Shown here piece after piece: positions 39,420 through 48,553 of a stretch of 48,722 nucleotides of DNA. The first letter of the stretch is position 1. Every line of letters starts with the position of its first letter. The DNA is from a virus: the IMG/VR virus record IMGVR_UViG_3300028392_000097, positions 1 through 48,722 of that record; one strand, written 5' to 3'. The notes under the pieces are model-generated. The model was not told where the DNA came from and did no database searches. It saw only the letters and a list, made by a program, of their open reading frames with translations. The position numbers and the translations under genes were made by a program.

Positions 39420-39525
39420 GACGGCAGGGTTATCATTTCCGCCATGATTTAATAATAGCAGAACAAGAAAAAGCATGGGAAAATTCCACAGGGTCTCATG
39501 ATGCTACGAAATAAAAAATTTTCCT

Positions 39526-39612
39526 TCTTTCTCCGACTAAACCTAAAAAAAATAAAAAAATCTTTCTCCGACTAAACCTAAAAAATAAAAAAATCTTTCT
39601 CCGACTAAACCT
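39526..39612. repeat. Three iteron-like direct repeats
   Basis: The unit TCTTTCTCCGACTAAACCTA starts at 39526, 39561 and 39594 (periods 35 and 33 bp), with A-rich spacers; the third copy ends at CCTC. A phased, AT-flanked array in a divergent region suggests protein binding (activator or initiator) or DNA bending. Confidence 0.85.
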
Positions 39613-39770
39613 CGATACGAGAAAAAATACGGGGACACGGCGAACCCCACTACCCGGGCACCCCCAAGAAAAGACGGGAGCGGACACGGACACCATACAC
39701 AGTGTTTCGCGCAACCGGTAAGCAATTTTTAAAAAATCCAGAAACACCCCCCGTCACTTTTTATTTTGCC

Positions 39771-39786
39771 TACCCCCCGGGGGGTA
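39771..39786. repeat. C6G6 perfect palindrome with T-tract
   Basis: TACCCCCC/GGGGGGTA, followed by TATATATTTTTTT on the plus strand. It could act as a terminator hairpin (tight loop) or a protein site insulating the late promoter. Confidence 0.6.
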
Positions 39787-39897
39787 TATATTTTTTTGGT
39801 AATATTCAGTTGTTGGCGGGTCGGGTTAGCGCCGCGGGCTAGAAATATTAAGAGTGTTGTTGGCCCAACCCTGCTTTATGGGGCGCCAACACCCCCC

Positions 39898-39927
39898 TTG
39901 CATTTTTTGGTTCCCTGCTGTTACAAT
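39898..39927 (+). promoter_or_regulatory. Candidate late promoter for packaging genes
   Basis: TTGCAT (39898-39903), 18-bp spacer, TACAAT (39922-39927). Transcription would start near 39934, about 30 nt before the small terminase ATG. Matches are moderate; no other good candidate is visible upstream of the late genes. Confidence 0.4.
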
Positions 39928-39962
39928 CCGGATATTATTTTTTGGAGTGCCCAATTTCCTCC

Positions 39963-40676
39963 ATGACTATTCAGCTACACCCTGAACATACCGTCCCATA
40001 TCCAACCTCACTTGAGCCGGATGTGCCGTCGACCCTTCGCGAGAATATGCAGATCGCCGCAAACACAGCCGCGCTGCTTCGCGGGCTTGAAGGAATAGAG
40101 GACGAAGAAATCGACGAACCAAACAACGACCCCCGTATCCAAGCTCACGCGGACAAAGTATTTAAAGACTTTGCAGAGCTGGCCGAGCAACAGTTTGAAG
40201 AAACAATTGAGGACAAGCCGAAGAAGAAAGGCCGCGCCCCTAAACCGTCAACCAATCCTAGAGAATTAGAAAGCAGGTCTGTTGCTGAACGGATCGGCGC
40301 GATGCTTCAAGAGTACAACAGCCAGATAGTCGCGGATGCAGCAGAGTTACGCCAAGTGACTATTAATAAACTGCTTGACCTGACGATGTGTGGTGATCCA
40401 AGAATTGAGATAAAGGCTACAGAACTTTTGGGCAAAGTATCGGATGTGGGATTGTTTACAGAGAAGACCGAGATCACGGTTACTTACAATTCTGTCAGCG
40501 ATATAGATAATGCGATCAAGGATAAGATTAGAAAGATGATGAGACTGCATGCTCAAGAGGTAACTACGATTGACCTAGATGTGGAAAAAGAGTTAGGGTT
40601 AACCCCAGCTATTGAGTATACGGACGTCGTGCCTAAAGATTCGTTTGAGGAGCCCGAGGAACCCGAAGATGCGTGA
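39963..40676 (+). CDS. terS: Terminase small subunit (probable)
   Basis: This is a 237-aa protein starting at ATG 39963; an in-frame TTG at 39942 with no good signal is the alternative, and the nearest GGAG is far (17 nt) from the ATG, so the start is uncertain. A Pro/Lys linker (PKKKGRAPKPSTNPRELE, residues ~88-105) precedes a helical domain (RSVAERIGAMLQEYNSQIV, VTINKLLDLTMCGD) and an acidic tail. Small terminases recognise packaging sites and stimulate TerL. The identification rests on direct adjacency (8-nt overlap) to TerL and on size and architecture. Confidence 0.7.
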   Translation: MTIQLHPEHTVPYPTSLEPDVPSTLRENMQIAANTAALLRGLEGIEDEEIDEPNNDPRIQAHADKVFKDFAELAEQQFEETIEDKPKKKGRAPKPSTNPRELESRSVAERIGAMLQEYNSQIVADAAELRQVTINKLLDLTMCGDPRIEIKATELLGKVSDVGLFTEKTEITVTYNSVSDIDNAIKDKIRKMMRLHAQEVTTIDLDVEKELGLTPAIEYTDVVPKDSFEEPEEPEDA

Positions 40677-42198
40677 GCAATCGGTAGAAACCCTAGATCC
40701 TGAATTTAAGTTGCTCTTGGCGCAGCTAGATAAACTGCCCCAAGCGAAGAAAGAATTGATACTTAAAGATCTAGAGCATCGCGAACAGATGATGGAGAAG
40801 GAGCTGGCACAGAAAACCTTCATGGGTTTTGTCAATCAGGTGTGGCCAGAGTTCATTTCGGGGCGGCATCACAAGATTATGGCCAAAGCGTTCGAGCGAG
40901 TTGCCAACGGCGAGTGTAAAAGGCTGATTATCAACATGCCACCACGGCATACCAAGTCTGAGTTTGCGTCTTATTTGCTTCCCGCATGGTTTTTGGGCAA
41001 ATTCCCCAATAAAAAAGTGATCCAGAGCTCAAATACGGGTGAATTGGCGGTAGGATTTGGTAGAAAAGTACGTAATTTGGTTGATTCTGAGAACTATAAG
41101 GCTATTTTTCCTACTTTGCACTTGCAACAAGACTCAAAAGCTGCGGGGCGGTGGAATACCAGCAAGGGCGGCGACTATTTTGCGATCGGAGTGGGCGGAA
41201 CGGTCACCGGAAAAGGCGCGAACCTGTTAATTATTGATGATCCACACTCTGAACAGGAAGCTGCATTAGCTGCGGGCAACCCGGAAGTGTTCGACAAGGT
41301 GTATGAGTGGTACACGTCAGGCCCGCGTCAGCGTTTGCAGCCGGGCGGGGCGATTGTGATCGTGATGACGCGTTGGGCGCAACGAGATTTGACGGGCCAA
41401 GTACTCAAAGCAGCCGCAGCCAGAGGCGGGGAGCAGTGGGAAGTGATTGAGTTTCCTGCGATCATGCCCTCGGGTTTACCCGTATGGCCAGAGTTCTGGT
41501 CACTGCCTGAATTAGAGGCGTTGAGGAACGAGTTGCCCAACTCGAAGTGGCAAGCGCAGTATCAGCAAAACCCAGTGGGTAATGAGAGCGCGATTGTTAA
41601 GAGAGATTGGTGGCAATGGTGGGAGGAAGAGAAACCGCCGAGATGTGATTATGTTTTGCAGACCTGGGATACTGCGTTTGAGAAGAACCAGCGGGCTGAC
41701 TATTCAGCGGGCACGACTTGGGGGATATTTTATTTGGATGAGGATAAGAACAAACCTCATATTATCTTACTGAATACTTACAAGAAACGGGTTGAGTGGG
41801 TAGAACTTAAACGGGATGTATTGGAAGAATATAACGAGTGGGAGCCGGATGGGGTTCTTATAGAAAAGAAAGCAACAGGCGCTCCTCTTATTTATGAGCT
41901 GCGGGCCATGGGGATCCCTGTTCAGGAATATACGCCCAGTCGAGGCCAAGACAAAATCGCCCGTTTAAATTCCGTATCGGACATAATAGCGAGTAAAAAA
42001 GTTTTTCTGCCACGCACAGCTTGGGCTGAAGAGTTGGTTGACGAGATCGCTGCGTTCCCATCAGGGGAACATGATGACTTGGTTGATGCGACGACCCTAG
42101 CGTTGATGCGGTTTAGGCAAGGTGGATTTCTACGGTTGCCCATTGATGAGCCCGATGAGATTCAGTATTTCAAACGTCGCAACGCGGCTTTCTATTAA
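40669..42198 (+). CDS. terL: Terminase large subunit (ATPase and nuclease)
   Basis: ATG 40669 has GAGG upstream and overlaps the small terminase stop; product 509 aa. It translocates and cuts DNA during packaging. The ATPase has a variant Walker A PPRHTKS (residues 91-97), Walker B LLIIDDP (186-192) and a coupling-type VMTRWAQ motif (233-238). The nuclease domain has D334 (QTWDTAF), E399 (VLIEKK) and D470/D473 (HDDLVDAT). The PPRHTKS/WDTAF pattern fits the TIGR01630-type terminases common in podoviruses. Confidence 0.95.
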   Translation: MREQSVETLDPEFKLLLAQLDKLPQAKKELILKDLEHREQMMEKELAQKTFMGFVNQVWPEFISGRHHKIMAKAFERVANGECKRLIINMPPRHTKSEFASYLLPAWFLGKFPNKKVIQSSNTGELAVGFGRKVRNLVDSENYKAIFPTLHLQQDSKAAGRWNTSKGGDYFAIGVGGTVTGKGANLLIIDDPHSEQEAALAAGNPEVFDKVYEWYTSGPRQRLQPGGAIVIVMTRWAQRDLTGQVLKAAAARGGEQWEVIEFPAIMPSGLPVWPEFWSLPELEALRNELPNSKWQAQYQQNPVGNESAIVKRDWWQWWEEEKPPRCDYVLQTWDTAFEKNQRADYSAGTTWGIFYLDEDKNKPHIILLNTYKKRVEWVELKRDVLEEYNEWEPDGVLIEKKATGAPLIYELRAMGIPVQEYTPSRGQDKIARLNSVSDIIASKKVFLPRTAWAEELVDEIAAFPSGEHDDLVDATTLALMRFRQGGFLRLPIDEPDEIQYFKRRNAAFY

Positions 42199-42208
42199 AG
42201 GTATTTAA

Positions 42209-44752
42209 ATGGCTATCACTAAAAGTTTATATCAAGCTCCCACTGGGATGGACGAGAACATGGATGATGCGGATTTACAGATTGAGATTGAGAATCCCGA
42301 TTCGGTAACTATGTCTGATGGATCAGTTGAAGTTACCCTAGAACCTGAAAGCAAGGAAAAGACCAGTAAGAATCTTGCAGAAGACATGGATGAGGGAGAA
42401 CTGCAAAGTATCTCCGATGAGATCATGGAGCTGGTGGATGCCGATGTTTCGTCTAGAAAAGATTGGGTTGAGGCGTACGTCAAAGGCTTGGAGGTTTTGG
42501 GCTTGAGGTATGAAGAAAGAACCGAGCCATGGAACGGCGCGTGCGGCGTCTACTCAACGGTGTTGACAGAAGCTGCGATTAGGTTTCAGTCTGAGTCCAT
42601 CATGGAAACTTTCCCTGCCGCTGGGCCAGTCAAGACTGAGATCATTGGAGCGATTGATAAGCTGAAAGAACAAGCGGCCAAGCGGGTTCAGGATGACATG
42701 AACTATGAGTTGACCGAGGTGATGGTTGAGTATAGACCAGAGCATGAGCGCATGTTGTTTAACTTGGGGCTGTCTGGTTCTGCGTTCAAGAAGGTGTACT
42801 ACGACACGAACTTGGGTAGACAAGTATCGATGTTCGTTGCGGCAGAAGATGTGATTATGCCGTATGGGTCGAGCGGTGTGAGAACCGCAGAGCGGGTGAC
42901 GCACATCATGAGGAAGACGAAGAATGATATCAAGAAACTTCAGGCGGCTGGGTTCTACCGTGATATTGAGTTAGGTGAGCCCGTACAAAGTCATACAGAT
43001 GTTGAGAAAAAGAAAGCAGAAGAACAAGGTTATTCATTGACCGATGACGAGCGTTATCAGATTTGCGAGGTGCAAGTTGATTGGTTGTTAGACAAGGATG
43101 ATAGGGAAGAGGACGAGAAAGTCGCCGAACCTTACATTATAACAATCGAGAAGGGCACTGGGAAAATTCTCTCTATCTATGACAACGCAAGAGATGATAA
43201 GAGGAGTGAGTTCAAACAAAAGAGAGATCACTTCGTAGACTATTGTTACATCCCAGGCTTTGGTGCATATGGTATGGGCTTGATCCATATCATTGGTGGC
43301 TACGCGCGTGCGGGCACATCGATCATCAGACAGTTAGTAGATGCGGGTACGCTCAGTAATTTGCCAGGTGGTTTAAAGACCAGAGGCTTGAGAAGTAAGG
43401 GTGATGATACGCCCATCGCACCGGGCGAGTTCAGAGATGTTGATGTTCCAAGCGGAGCGATCAAAGACAACATCATGACCCTGCCGTACAAGGAACCGTC
43501 ACAGGTTTTGTTGGCGCTACTTAATCAGATCAACGATGAAGCGAGAAGATTGGGGTCGATCGCGGACATGAAGATCAGCGACATGTCGGCTCAGGCTCCT
43601 GTGGGTACGACGCTTGCTCTGTTAGAGAGACAGTTGAAGGTGATGGGGGCTGTCCAAGCTCGCGTGCATGACTCGATGAAGCAAGAGTTTAAGTTGCTCA
43701 AAGAGATTATCAAAGATCACACGCCCGGCGAGTATGAGTATGAGCCAGTGCATGCCAAGAAAACTGCTAAGCGTGAAGACTACGACTTGGTGGATGTGAT
43801 ACCTGTAAGCGATCCCAACGCGAGCACCATGGCGCAGAGAATCATGCAGTATCAGGCTGTGATGCAGTTGTCTACACAAGCTCCGCAGATTTATAACTTG
43901 CCGCAGTTGCATAGACAGATGATAGATGTATTGGGAATACCAAACGCTGATAAACTCGTGCCAGTAGAAGATGACCAGACGCCCAGAGATCCTGTCTCCG
44001 AGAACATGGCGTTTCTCAACGGTGAGCCAACGAAGGCGTTCATCTACCAAGATCATGATGCACACATTGCAGTGCATACGACCTTCATGCAAGACCCGAT
44101 GATTGCGGCTCAAATGGGTCAAAACCCGATGGCGCAGCAGATGATGCAAGCTGTGCAAGCACACATTGCAGAGCACTTGGCGTTTCTGTACAGACAGAAA
44201 ATTCAAGATCAGTTGGGCGTTCCACTACCTCCACCCAACGAGCAAATGCCTGAGCAAGTTGAGGTTCAGTTGTCTCAGTTGGTTGCACAAGCCTCTGCTC
44301 AGTTGCTCCAGCTTAACCAGCAGAAAGTGGCGCAACAGCAAGCTCAACAGCAAGCGCAAGATCCGCTCATTCAGATGCAGCAAGCTGAGTTGCAGATCAA
44401 GCAGCAAGAAGCCGCCACTGCCGCAAAGAAAGTGGATGGGGAGTTACAGATTAAACAAGGCGAGCTACAACTCAAAGCGATGGAGCTCCAGTCTAAGATT
44501 GGCGAGACTCCTGAGATGATGGCGCAACGTCACCAGATGGAGATGGCTCAGTCTCAACAACAGATGGCACAAGCTCAAGCGCAACATCAGCAAGAGATGG
44601 CGCACAACGCGCAGATTCAACAGCAGAACATGACGCATGGTAACCAGAAGCACATGACTGACTTGCTTACGACCGCGCAGAAAGCCAAGATGCAGATGGA
44701 TTTGGCTAGACAAAACGCGGCTAATCAAGCACCCACAGGAGTAGTTAAATGA
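42209..44752 (+). CDS. Portal protein (P22-like) with long Gln-rich C-terminal tail
   Basis: This is an 847-aa protein. Residues ~70-600 form the portal core: WVEAYVKGLEVLGLRYEERT, EPWNGACGVYSTVLTEAA, FVAAEDVIMPYG, and GTTLALLERQLKVMGAVQAR typical of podoviral portals. From ~650 on the chain is Gln/Met/Ala-rich, long and coiled-coil-like (QQQAQQQAQDPLIQMQQAEL), a barrel-like extension as in P22-type portals. The dodecameric portal forms the DNA entry and exit channel. It follows TerL by 10 nt and overlaps the next gene by ATGA. Confidence 0.9.
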   Translation: MAITKSLYQAPTGMDENMDDADLQIEIENPDSVTMSDGSVEVTLEPESKEKTSKNLAEDMDEGELQSISDEIMELVDADVSSRKDWVEAYVKGLEVLGLRYEERTEPWNGACGVYSTVLTEAAIRFQSESIMETFPAAGPVKTEIIGAIDKLKEQAAKRVQDDMNYELTEVMVEYRPEHERMLFNLGLSGSAFKKVYYDTNLGRQVSMFVAAEDVIMPYGSSGVRTAERVTHIMRKTKNDIKKLQAAGFYRDIELGEPVQSHTDVEKKKAEEQGYSLTDDERYQICEVQVDWLLDKDDREEDEKVAEPYIITIEKGTGKILSIYDNARDDKRSEFKQKRDHFVDYCYIPGFGAYGMGLIHIIGGYARAGTSIIRQLVDAGTLSNLPGGLKTRGLRSKGDDTPIAPGEFRDVDVPSGAIKDNIMTLPYKEPSQVLLALLNQINDEARRLGSIADMKISDMSAQAPVGTTLALLERQLKVMGAVQARVHDSMKQEFKLLKEIIKDHTPGEYEYEPVHAKKTAKREDYDLVDVIPVSDPNASTMAQRIMQYQAVMQLSTQAPQIYNLPQLHRQMIDVLGIPNADKLVPVEDDQTPRDPVSENMAFLNGEPTKAFIYQDHDAHIAVHTTFMQDPMIAAQMGQNPMAQQMMQAVQAHIAEHLAFLYRQKIQDQLGVPLPPPNEQMPEQVEVQLSQLVAQASAQLLQLNQQKVAQQQAQQQAQDPLIQMQQAELQIKQQEAATAAKKVDGELQIKQGELQLKAMELQSKIGETPEMMAQRHQMEMAQSQQQMAQAQAQHQQEMAHNAQIQQQNMTHGNQKHMTDLLTTAQKAKMQMDLARQNAANQAPTGVVK

Positions 44753-44940
44753 CAGAAGTTGAGTATTTATTAAAACAAAACGCGGAATTGATTCAAGGCG
44801 CACAGACTGTTCTTGTAGGCGGCGGCGCTAAGGATTATGCGGAGTATCGTGAGTTGGTCGGGTTTATTCGGGGTCTTAACCGAGCCAGCTCTAATCTTCA
44901 AGACCTCGATGAACGTATGAAAAAGGAAAATGATGAGTGA
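44749..44940 (+). CDS. Small structural-module protein (63 aa)
   Basis: This ATGA-coupled gene follows the portal. The product (MTEVEYLLKQNAELIQGAQT, then LVGFIRGLNRASSNLQDLDER) is helical and polar. Similar small proteins sit between portal and scaffold in aquatic podoviruses. It may be a minor head or assembly protein; no motif defines it. Confidence 0.6.
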   Translation: MTEVEYLLKQNAELIQGAQTVLVGGGAKDYAEYRELVGFIRGLNRASSNLQDLDERMKKENDE

Positions 44941-45337
44941 ATTACTCGTAAGCCAAGACGGTGCCACAGCGACTGTACTTCCCGCAACGGCTGAAGAGAA
45001 GGCGAAACAATTGCCTGATCCTGTGCGGTTTCAGATTCTCACGGTCTTACCAGAGATTGATGAAGAATATGAGAGTGGGTTGATAAAGTCTAACCAAGCT
45101 ATGCACTATGAAGAAGTACTGACCCCAGTATTATTCGTAGTCAAGCTTGGCCCCGATGCGTATAAAGACGCTTCAAGATTCCCCTCCGGGCCATCTTGTA
45201 AAGTGGGAGATTTTGTAATTGTTAGACCCAATACGGGCACACGACTCAAGATACACGGCAAAGAATTCAGGATCATCAATGATGACTCTGTTGAAGCTGT
45301 GGTTCAAGATCCCCGTGGTATCACCCGTGCAGCATAA
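44933..45337 (+). CDS. GroES/Cpn10-like protein
   Basis: I prefer the second of two tandem ATGs (44930, 44933), since AGGA at 44924-44927 lies 5 nt before it; product 134 aa. The C-terminal half matches a GroES-like fold pattern: LTPVLFVVKLGPDAYKD, FPSGPSCKVGDFVIVRPN, GTRLKIHGKEFRIINDD and VEAVVQDPRG. Phage Cpn10-like proteins can replace host GroES to help fold capsid proteins; its place in the head module fits. The first ~45 residues are an added segment absent from normal GroES. Confidence 0.65.
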   Translation: MSELLVSQDGATATVLPATAEEKAKQLPDPVRFQILTVLPEIDEEYESGLIKSNQAMHYEEVLTPVLFVVKLGPDAYKDASRFPSGPSCKVGDFVIVRPNTGTRLKIHGKEFRIINDDSVEAVVQDPRGITRAA

Positions 45338-45347
45338 GGAGTAAATC

Positions 45348-46325
45348 ATGGCTGAAATTGAAAAGACAGAATTCGAGTTTCCTGACGAAGTTGAGGAAAA
45401 ACAGTCCAAAAAAGGGGGTCGAGTGATCGATACTGCTGAAAAAGAGGACGCACCCGAGATAGAAATCATCGATGACACCCCAGAAGAGGACAGAAACGTC
45501 ACTCCGATGGCTGAATCTCCCGCAGATGTGACCGAAGATGAGCTAGAAAAGTACACAGATAAGCGTCTAAAAGACCGTCTGGCCAAGCTTGGCAAGGGTT
45601 ATCACGATGAAAGAAGGGCAAAAGAGGCCGCTTTTAGGGAAAAAGATGAGGCTTTACGCCTTGCTCAATCCATTGTAGAAGAGAATAAAAAGCTAAAAGG
45701 ATCGCTAAATAGCAACCAAGAAGTGCTTCTAGAGCAAGCAAAGAAGGTTGTATCAGGCGAAGTTGAGGCTGCTGAACGTCTTTATAGGCAAGCATACGAG
45801 TCTGGAGACCCAGATTTGTTGGTAAAAGCCCAAAAAGAACTCACTTCTGCGTCTATACGTGCTGACAAAGTAAATAACTTTAAGCACACCCCTTTACAAG
45901 ATGATGAGAATGTAGTACAAACTAATCAACTCACACAAGCGCCGAGGGTTGATCCTAAAGCGGAACGTTGGCATGCTAACAATCCGTGGTATGGGAAAGA
46001 CCGAGAAATGACCGGCTATGCGCTTGCGTTGCACGAAAAATTGGTCGTAGAGGAAGGAATTGATCCTAATACCGATGAGTACTATAGACGTCTTAACGGT
46101 AGGATTCGCCAAGTATTTCCAGAGAAATTTGCCTCTGGAGAGTCCGCTGATGCACCAGAATCTCAGCGCCAAAAAGCAAATGTAGTTGCCCCTGCAACGC
46201 GTAGCACTGCACCCAAAAAGATCGTGCTCAATGCGACACAGGTTCAATTAGCAAAGAAGCTTGGTGTTCCCTTGGAACTCTACGCTAAAAAAGTCGCGGA
46301 AGAAATGAGGAAACAAAATGGCTGA
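45348..46325 (+). CDS. Scaffold-like head assembly protein
   Basis: This is a 325-aa protein, strongly acidic over residues 1-80, then helical and coiled-coil-like (RRAKEAAFREKDEALRLAQS, IVEENKKLKGSL). The C-terminal region holds WHANNPWYGKDREMTGYALA and ends in a Lys-rich helix (KKLGVPLELYAKKVAEEMRK). This acidic-coiled-basic layout and the position between the GroES-like protein and capsid genes fit an internal scaffolding protein that guides capsid assembly. Inferred from architecture. AAGGAG lies upstream. Confidence 0.65.
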   Translation: MAEIEKTEFEFPDEVEEKQSKKGGRVIDTAEKEDAPEIEIIDDTPEEDRNVTPMAESPADVTEDELEKYTDKRLKDRLAKLGKGYHDERRAKEAAFREKDEALRLAQSIVEENKKLKGSLNSNQEVLLEQAKKVVSGEVEAAERLYRQAYESGDPDLLVKAQKELTSASIRADKVNNFKHTPLQDDENVVQTNQLTQAPRVDPKAERWHANNPWYGKDREMTGYALALHEKLVVEEGIDPNTDEYYRRLNGRIRQVFPEKFASGESADAPESQRQKANVVAPATRSTAPKKIVLNATQVQLAKKLGVPLELYAKKVAEEMRKQNG

Positions 46326-46776
46326 AACACAAAACAGAATGAGTCGTGAATTAGAGAATCGTGCAACTACAAGACGTCCACAAGCGTGGGCGGCTCCCGA
46401 GACTCTACCTATGCCCGATGATCGTCCAGGTTGGAAACACCGTTATGTTCGCACAAGTACTATGGGTACAGCAGACCCAAGTAATATTTCTTCTAAGTTC
46501 CGCGAAGGATATGAGCCCTGCAAAGCAGAGGAGTATCCAGAGATGATGATGCATGCCACTCAAGAAGGCCGATTCAAAGGCAATATTGAGATTGGTGGGT
46601 TATTGTTATGTCGCATTCCAGAAGAGTTTATGGTTCAACGTGCCGCTTATTACGACAATCAGAACAAAGCCCAGATGGAATCGGTAGACAATACGTTTAT
46701 GAGAGATAGTCACCCTAGTATGCAGAAATTTTCTGACAGACAAACTAAGGTGACTTTTGGTTCTGGTTCTAAATAA
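46318..46776 (+). CDS. Minor head/structural protein (152 aa)
   Basis: The ATG at 46318 overlaps the scaffold-like stop. The product begins with an Arg-rich segment (RATTRRPQAWAAPET), then WKHRYVRTSTMGTADPSNIS, then EIGGLLLCRIPEEFMVQRAA. Comparable proteins lie between scaffold and capsid in related gene orders. Probably a minor capsid or assembly protein; no catalytic motif. Confidence 0.55.
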   Translation: MAETQNRMSRELENRATTRRPQAWAAPETLPMPDDRPGWKHRYVRTSTMGTADPSNISSKFREGYEPCKAEEYPEMMMHATQEGRFKGNIEIGGLLLCRIPEEFMVQRAAYYDNQNKAQMESVDNTFMRDSHPSMQKFSDRQTKVTFGSGSK

Positions 46777-46795
46777 CTTTTTATAGGAGTCTTAA

Positions 46796-47620
46796 ATGGC
46801 TTATCCAACTGTCTCAGCCCCTTACGGCGCAAAGCCCGTAAACCTGATCGGTGGTCAAGTTTTTGCTGGATCGACAAGAAATTTGCCAATTCAGTATAAC
46901 TACGGCACCGCTCTGTATTACGGTGATCTCGTTACTTTATCTGCTGGTTATGTTGTTATCGCAACTTATCCCGTTAGCACTACCAATACAACGGTCGGTG
47001 TTTTCTTGGGTTGCTATTACACAAACCCTACGACTAAGCAACGTCAATACTCACAGTACTATCCCGGTAGCGTAACTGCTGGTGACATTACTGCGATCAT
47101 CGGTGACGATCCTGACCAAGTTATGAAAATTGCAGTTACCACAACTGCTTCTGGCACAACTATCGGTTCAGCTTCTTCAATCCTCGTTGGTGTCAACATG
47201 GCTGGCGGTACACAAACTGGCTCCGCATCTACTGGTAACAGTAGCATGTCTGTAGTTGGCGCGTCTGCTACTACCTCTGGTGGTGGTTTCCGTGTATTGA
47301 ACTTGGTTCCTGATACGCAAGTTAGCTATTCAAGCACATATGTGTCTGGTGGCGCTGCTTCAGCAACTTCTGTTGTTGTCTCAGGTTTGGCAGTAGGTAC
47401 TTTCTTACCAATCGGCACAGATGTGTTCAACTTGGTAAGTGGTCAGTTGCAGTTCACAGGTTCAACCTTGAGTTCAGCATCTACTGTATCAACCACAGGT
47501 AGTACGACTCTTACCATTACTTCGGTCACAACCGCAGTTGCTGGTACTGTTGTATTGGTCGTAACCCCCGAAGTGTTGGTTAAGTTCAACTTCGGCGCAC
47601 ATCGCTATTACGTAGCATAA
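46796..47620 (+). CDS. Head decoration or structural protein (beta-rich)
   Basis: This 274-aa protein has an N-terminal MAYPTVSAPYGAKPVNLIGG then VFAGSTRNLPIQ and many short strands (GTALYYGDLVTLSAGYVVI). The middle and C-terminus are Gly/Ser/Thr-rich with repeated Val-Thr stretches. This character fits a capsid decoration or fibre-like protein expressed together with the major capsid protein, which follows 13 nt downstream. Similar proteins open with YPTVSAPYG in aquatic phages. Exact role uncertain. Confidence 0.6.
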   Translation: MAYPTVSAPYGAKPVNLIGGQVFAGSTRNLPIQYNYGTALYYGDLVTLSAGYVVIATYPVSTTNTTVGVFLGCYYTNPTTKQRQYSQYYPGSVTAGDITAIIGDDPDQVMKIAVTTTASGTTIGSASSILVGVNMAGGTQTGSASTGNSSMSVVGASATTSGGGFRVLNLVPDTQVSYSSTYVSGGAASATSVVVSGLAVGTFLPIGTDVFNLVSGQLQFTGSTLSSASTVSTTGSTTLTITSVTTAVAGTVVLVVTPEVLVKFNFGAHRYYVA

Positions 47621-47633
47621 AGGAGCTTAAATC

Positions 47634-48545
47634 ATGGCTATTTCCCGCGCACAACTATTGAAAGAGCTGCTCCCAGGCTTGAACGCATTGTTCGGTTTAG
47701 AGTATGCACGTTATGGCGAAGAGCACAAAGAGATCTACGAAACAGAGAGCTCTGAGCGTTCATTCGAGGAAGAAACTAAGTTATCTGGCTTCTCAGCAGC
47801 ACCAGTCAAAAACGAGGGCTCAGCCATCGCTTATGATAATGCTCAAGAGGCATGGACAACTCGCTATAACCACGAAACCATTGCTTTGGGTTTCTCAATC
47901 ACTGAAGAAGCGGTTGAAGATAACTTGTACGACAGCTTGTCTGCTCGTTACACCAAAGGTTTGGCCCGTGCTATGGCATACACCAAGCAAGTAAAGGCTG
48001 CTGCTGTTATTAATAACGGTTTCAGTGCTGCTTACCCAGGTGGTGATAATGTTGCTTTGTTTAGCACAGCTCATCCTTTGATAAACGGTGGAACAAACTC
48101 TAACACTGCGTCTACCGCGGTTGATTTGAACGAGACTTCTTTGGAAGCCGCCGTTATTCAGATCGCTGCTTGGACAGACGAGCGTGGACTTTTGATCGCT
48201 GCAAAGCCCAAGAAGTTGATTGTTCCCCCAGCATTGATGTTCGTTGCAAAACGTCTGTTAGATACCGAACTCCGCGTCGGCACTACTGACAATGATATCA
48301 ACGCCATTAAGCAAATGGGTGCAATTCCTGAAGGCTACACAGTTAATCACTTCTTGACCGATACAAACGGTTGGTATTTGACTACTGATGTACCTAACGG
48401 CTTGAAGCACTTTGTGCGTACACCTTTGTCCAATTCAATGGATGGTGACTTCGATACTGGTAACGTACGTTACAAGGCTCGTGAGCGTTATTCTTTCGGT
48501 TGGTCTGACCCATTGGGAATCTGGGGTTCACCCGGTTCGTCCTGA
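47634..48545 (+). CDS. Major capsid protein (Mu gpT-like, HK97 fold)
   Basis: This is a 303-aa protein. Residues ~1-60 form an N-terminal arm (LLPGLNALFGLEYARYGEEH, YETESSERSFEEE); the core has AIAYDNAQEAWTTRYNHETI, GFSITEEAVEDNLYDSL, NNGFSAAYPGGDNVALFSTA and KKLIVPPALMFVAKRLLD. This order and the ITEE/FSTAHPL-type motifs match the Mu-like gpT major capsid family. A strong ribosome binding site (AAGGAGC) and the immediate downstream terminator fit high expression. The end is GWSDPLGIWGSPGSS. Confidence 0.85.
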   Translation: MAISRAQLLKELLPGLNALFGLEYARYGEEHKEIYETESSERSFEEETKLSGFSAAPVKNEGSAIAYDNAQEAWTTRYNHETIALGFSITEEAVEDNLYDSLSARYTKGLARAMAYTKQVKAAAVINNGFSAAYPGGDNVALFSTAHPLINGGTNSNTASTAVDLNETSLEAAVIQIAAWTDERGLLIAAKPKKLIVPPALMFVAKRLLDTELRVGTTDNDINAIKQMGAIPEGYTVNHFLTDTNGWYLTTDVPNGLKHFVRTPLSNSMDGDFDTGNVRYKARERYSFGWSDPLGIWGSPGSS

Positions 48546-48553
48546 TAAGATTA

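Larger units (their letters stand above)
39420..39962. other. Divergent intergenic control region between early and late genes
   Basis: About 540 bp without a supportable gene. It holds three direct repeats (39526-39612), the perfect palindrome TACCCCCCGGGGGGTA (39771-39786) followed by TATATATTTTTTT, several GC-rich inverted segments at 39815-39895 and a plausible late promoter (39898-39927). Leftward early transcription must start here; a TATTAT -10-like box near 39450 is the only weak candidate I see. Confidence 0.6.

Noticed and set aside
39526-39612. Possible mini CRISPR array
   Set aside because: Only three units with A-rich, very short spacers that are not unique sequences, and no cas operon. 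The Cas4-like nuclease is 12 kb away and fits phage recombination.
39496-39747. 83-aa minus-strand ORF over the direct repeats
   Set aside because: Its repeated peptide simply reflects the three DNA repeats and A/T-runs; no convincing start signal.
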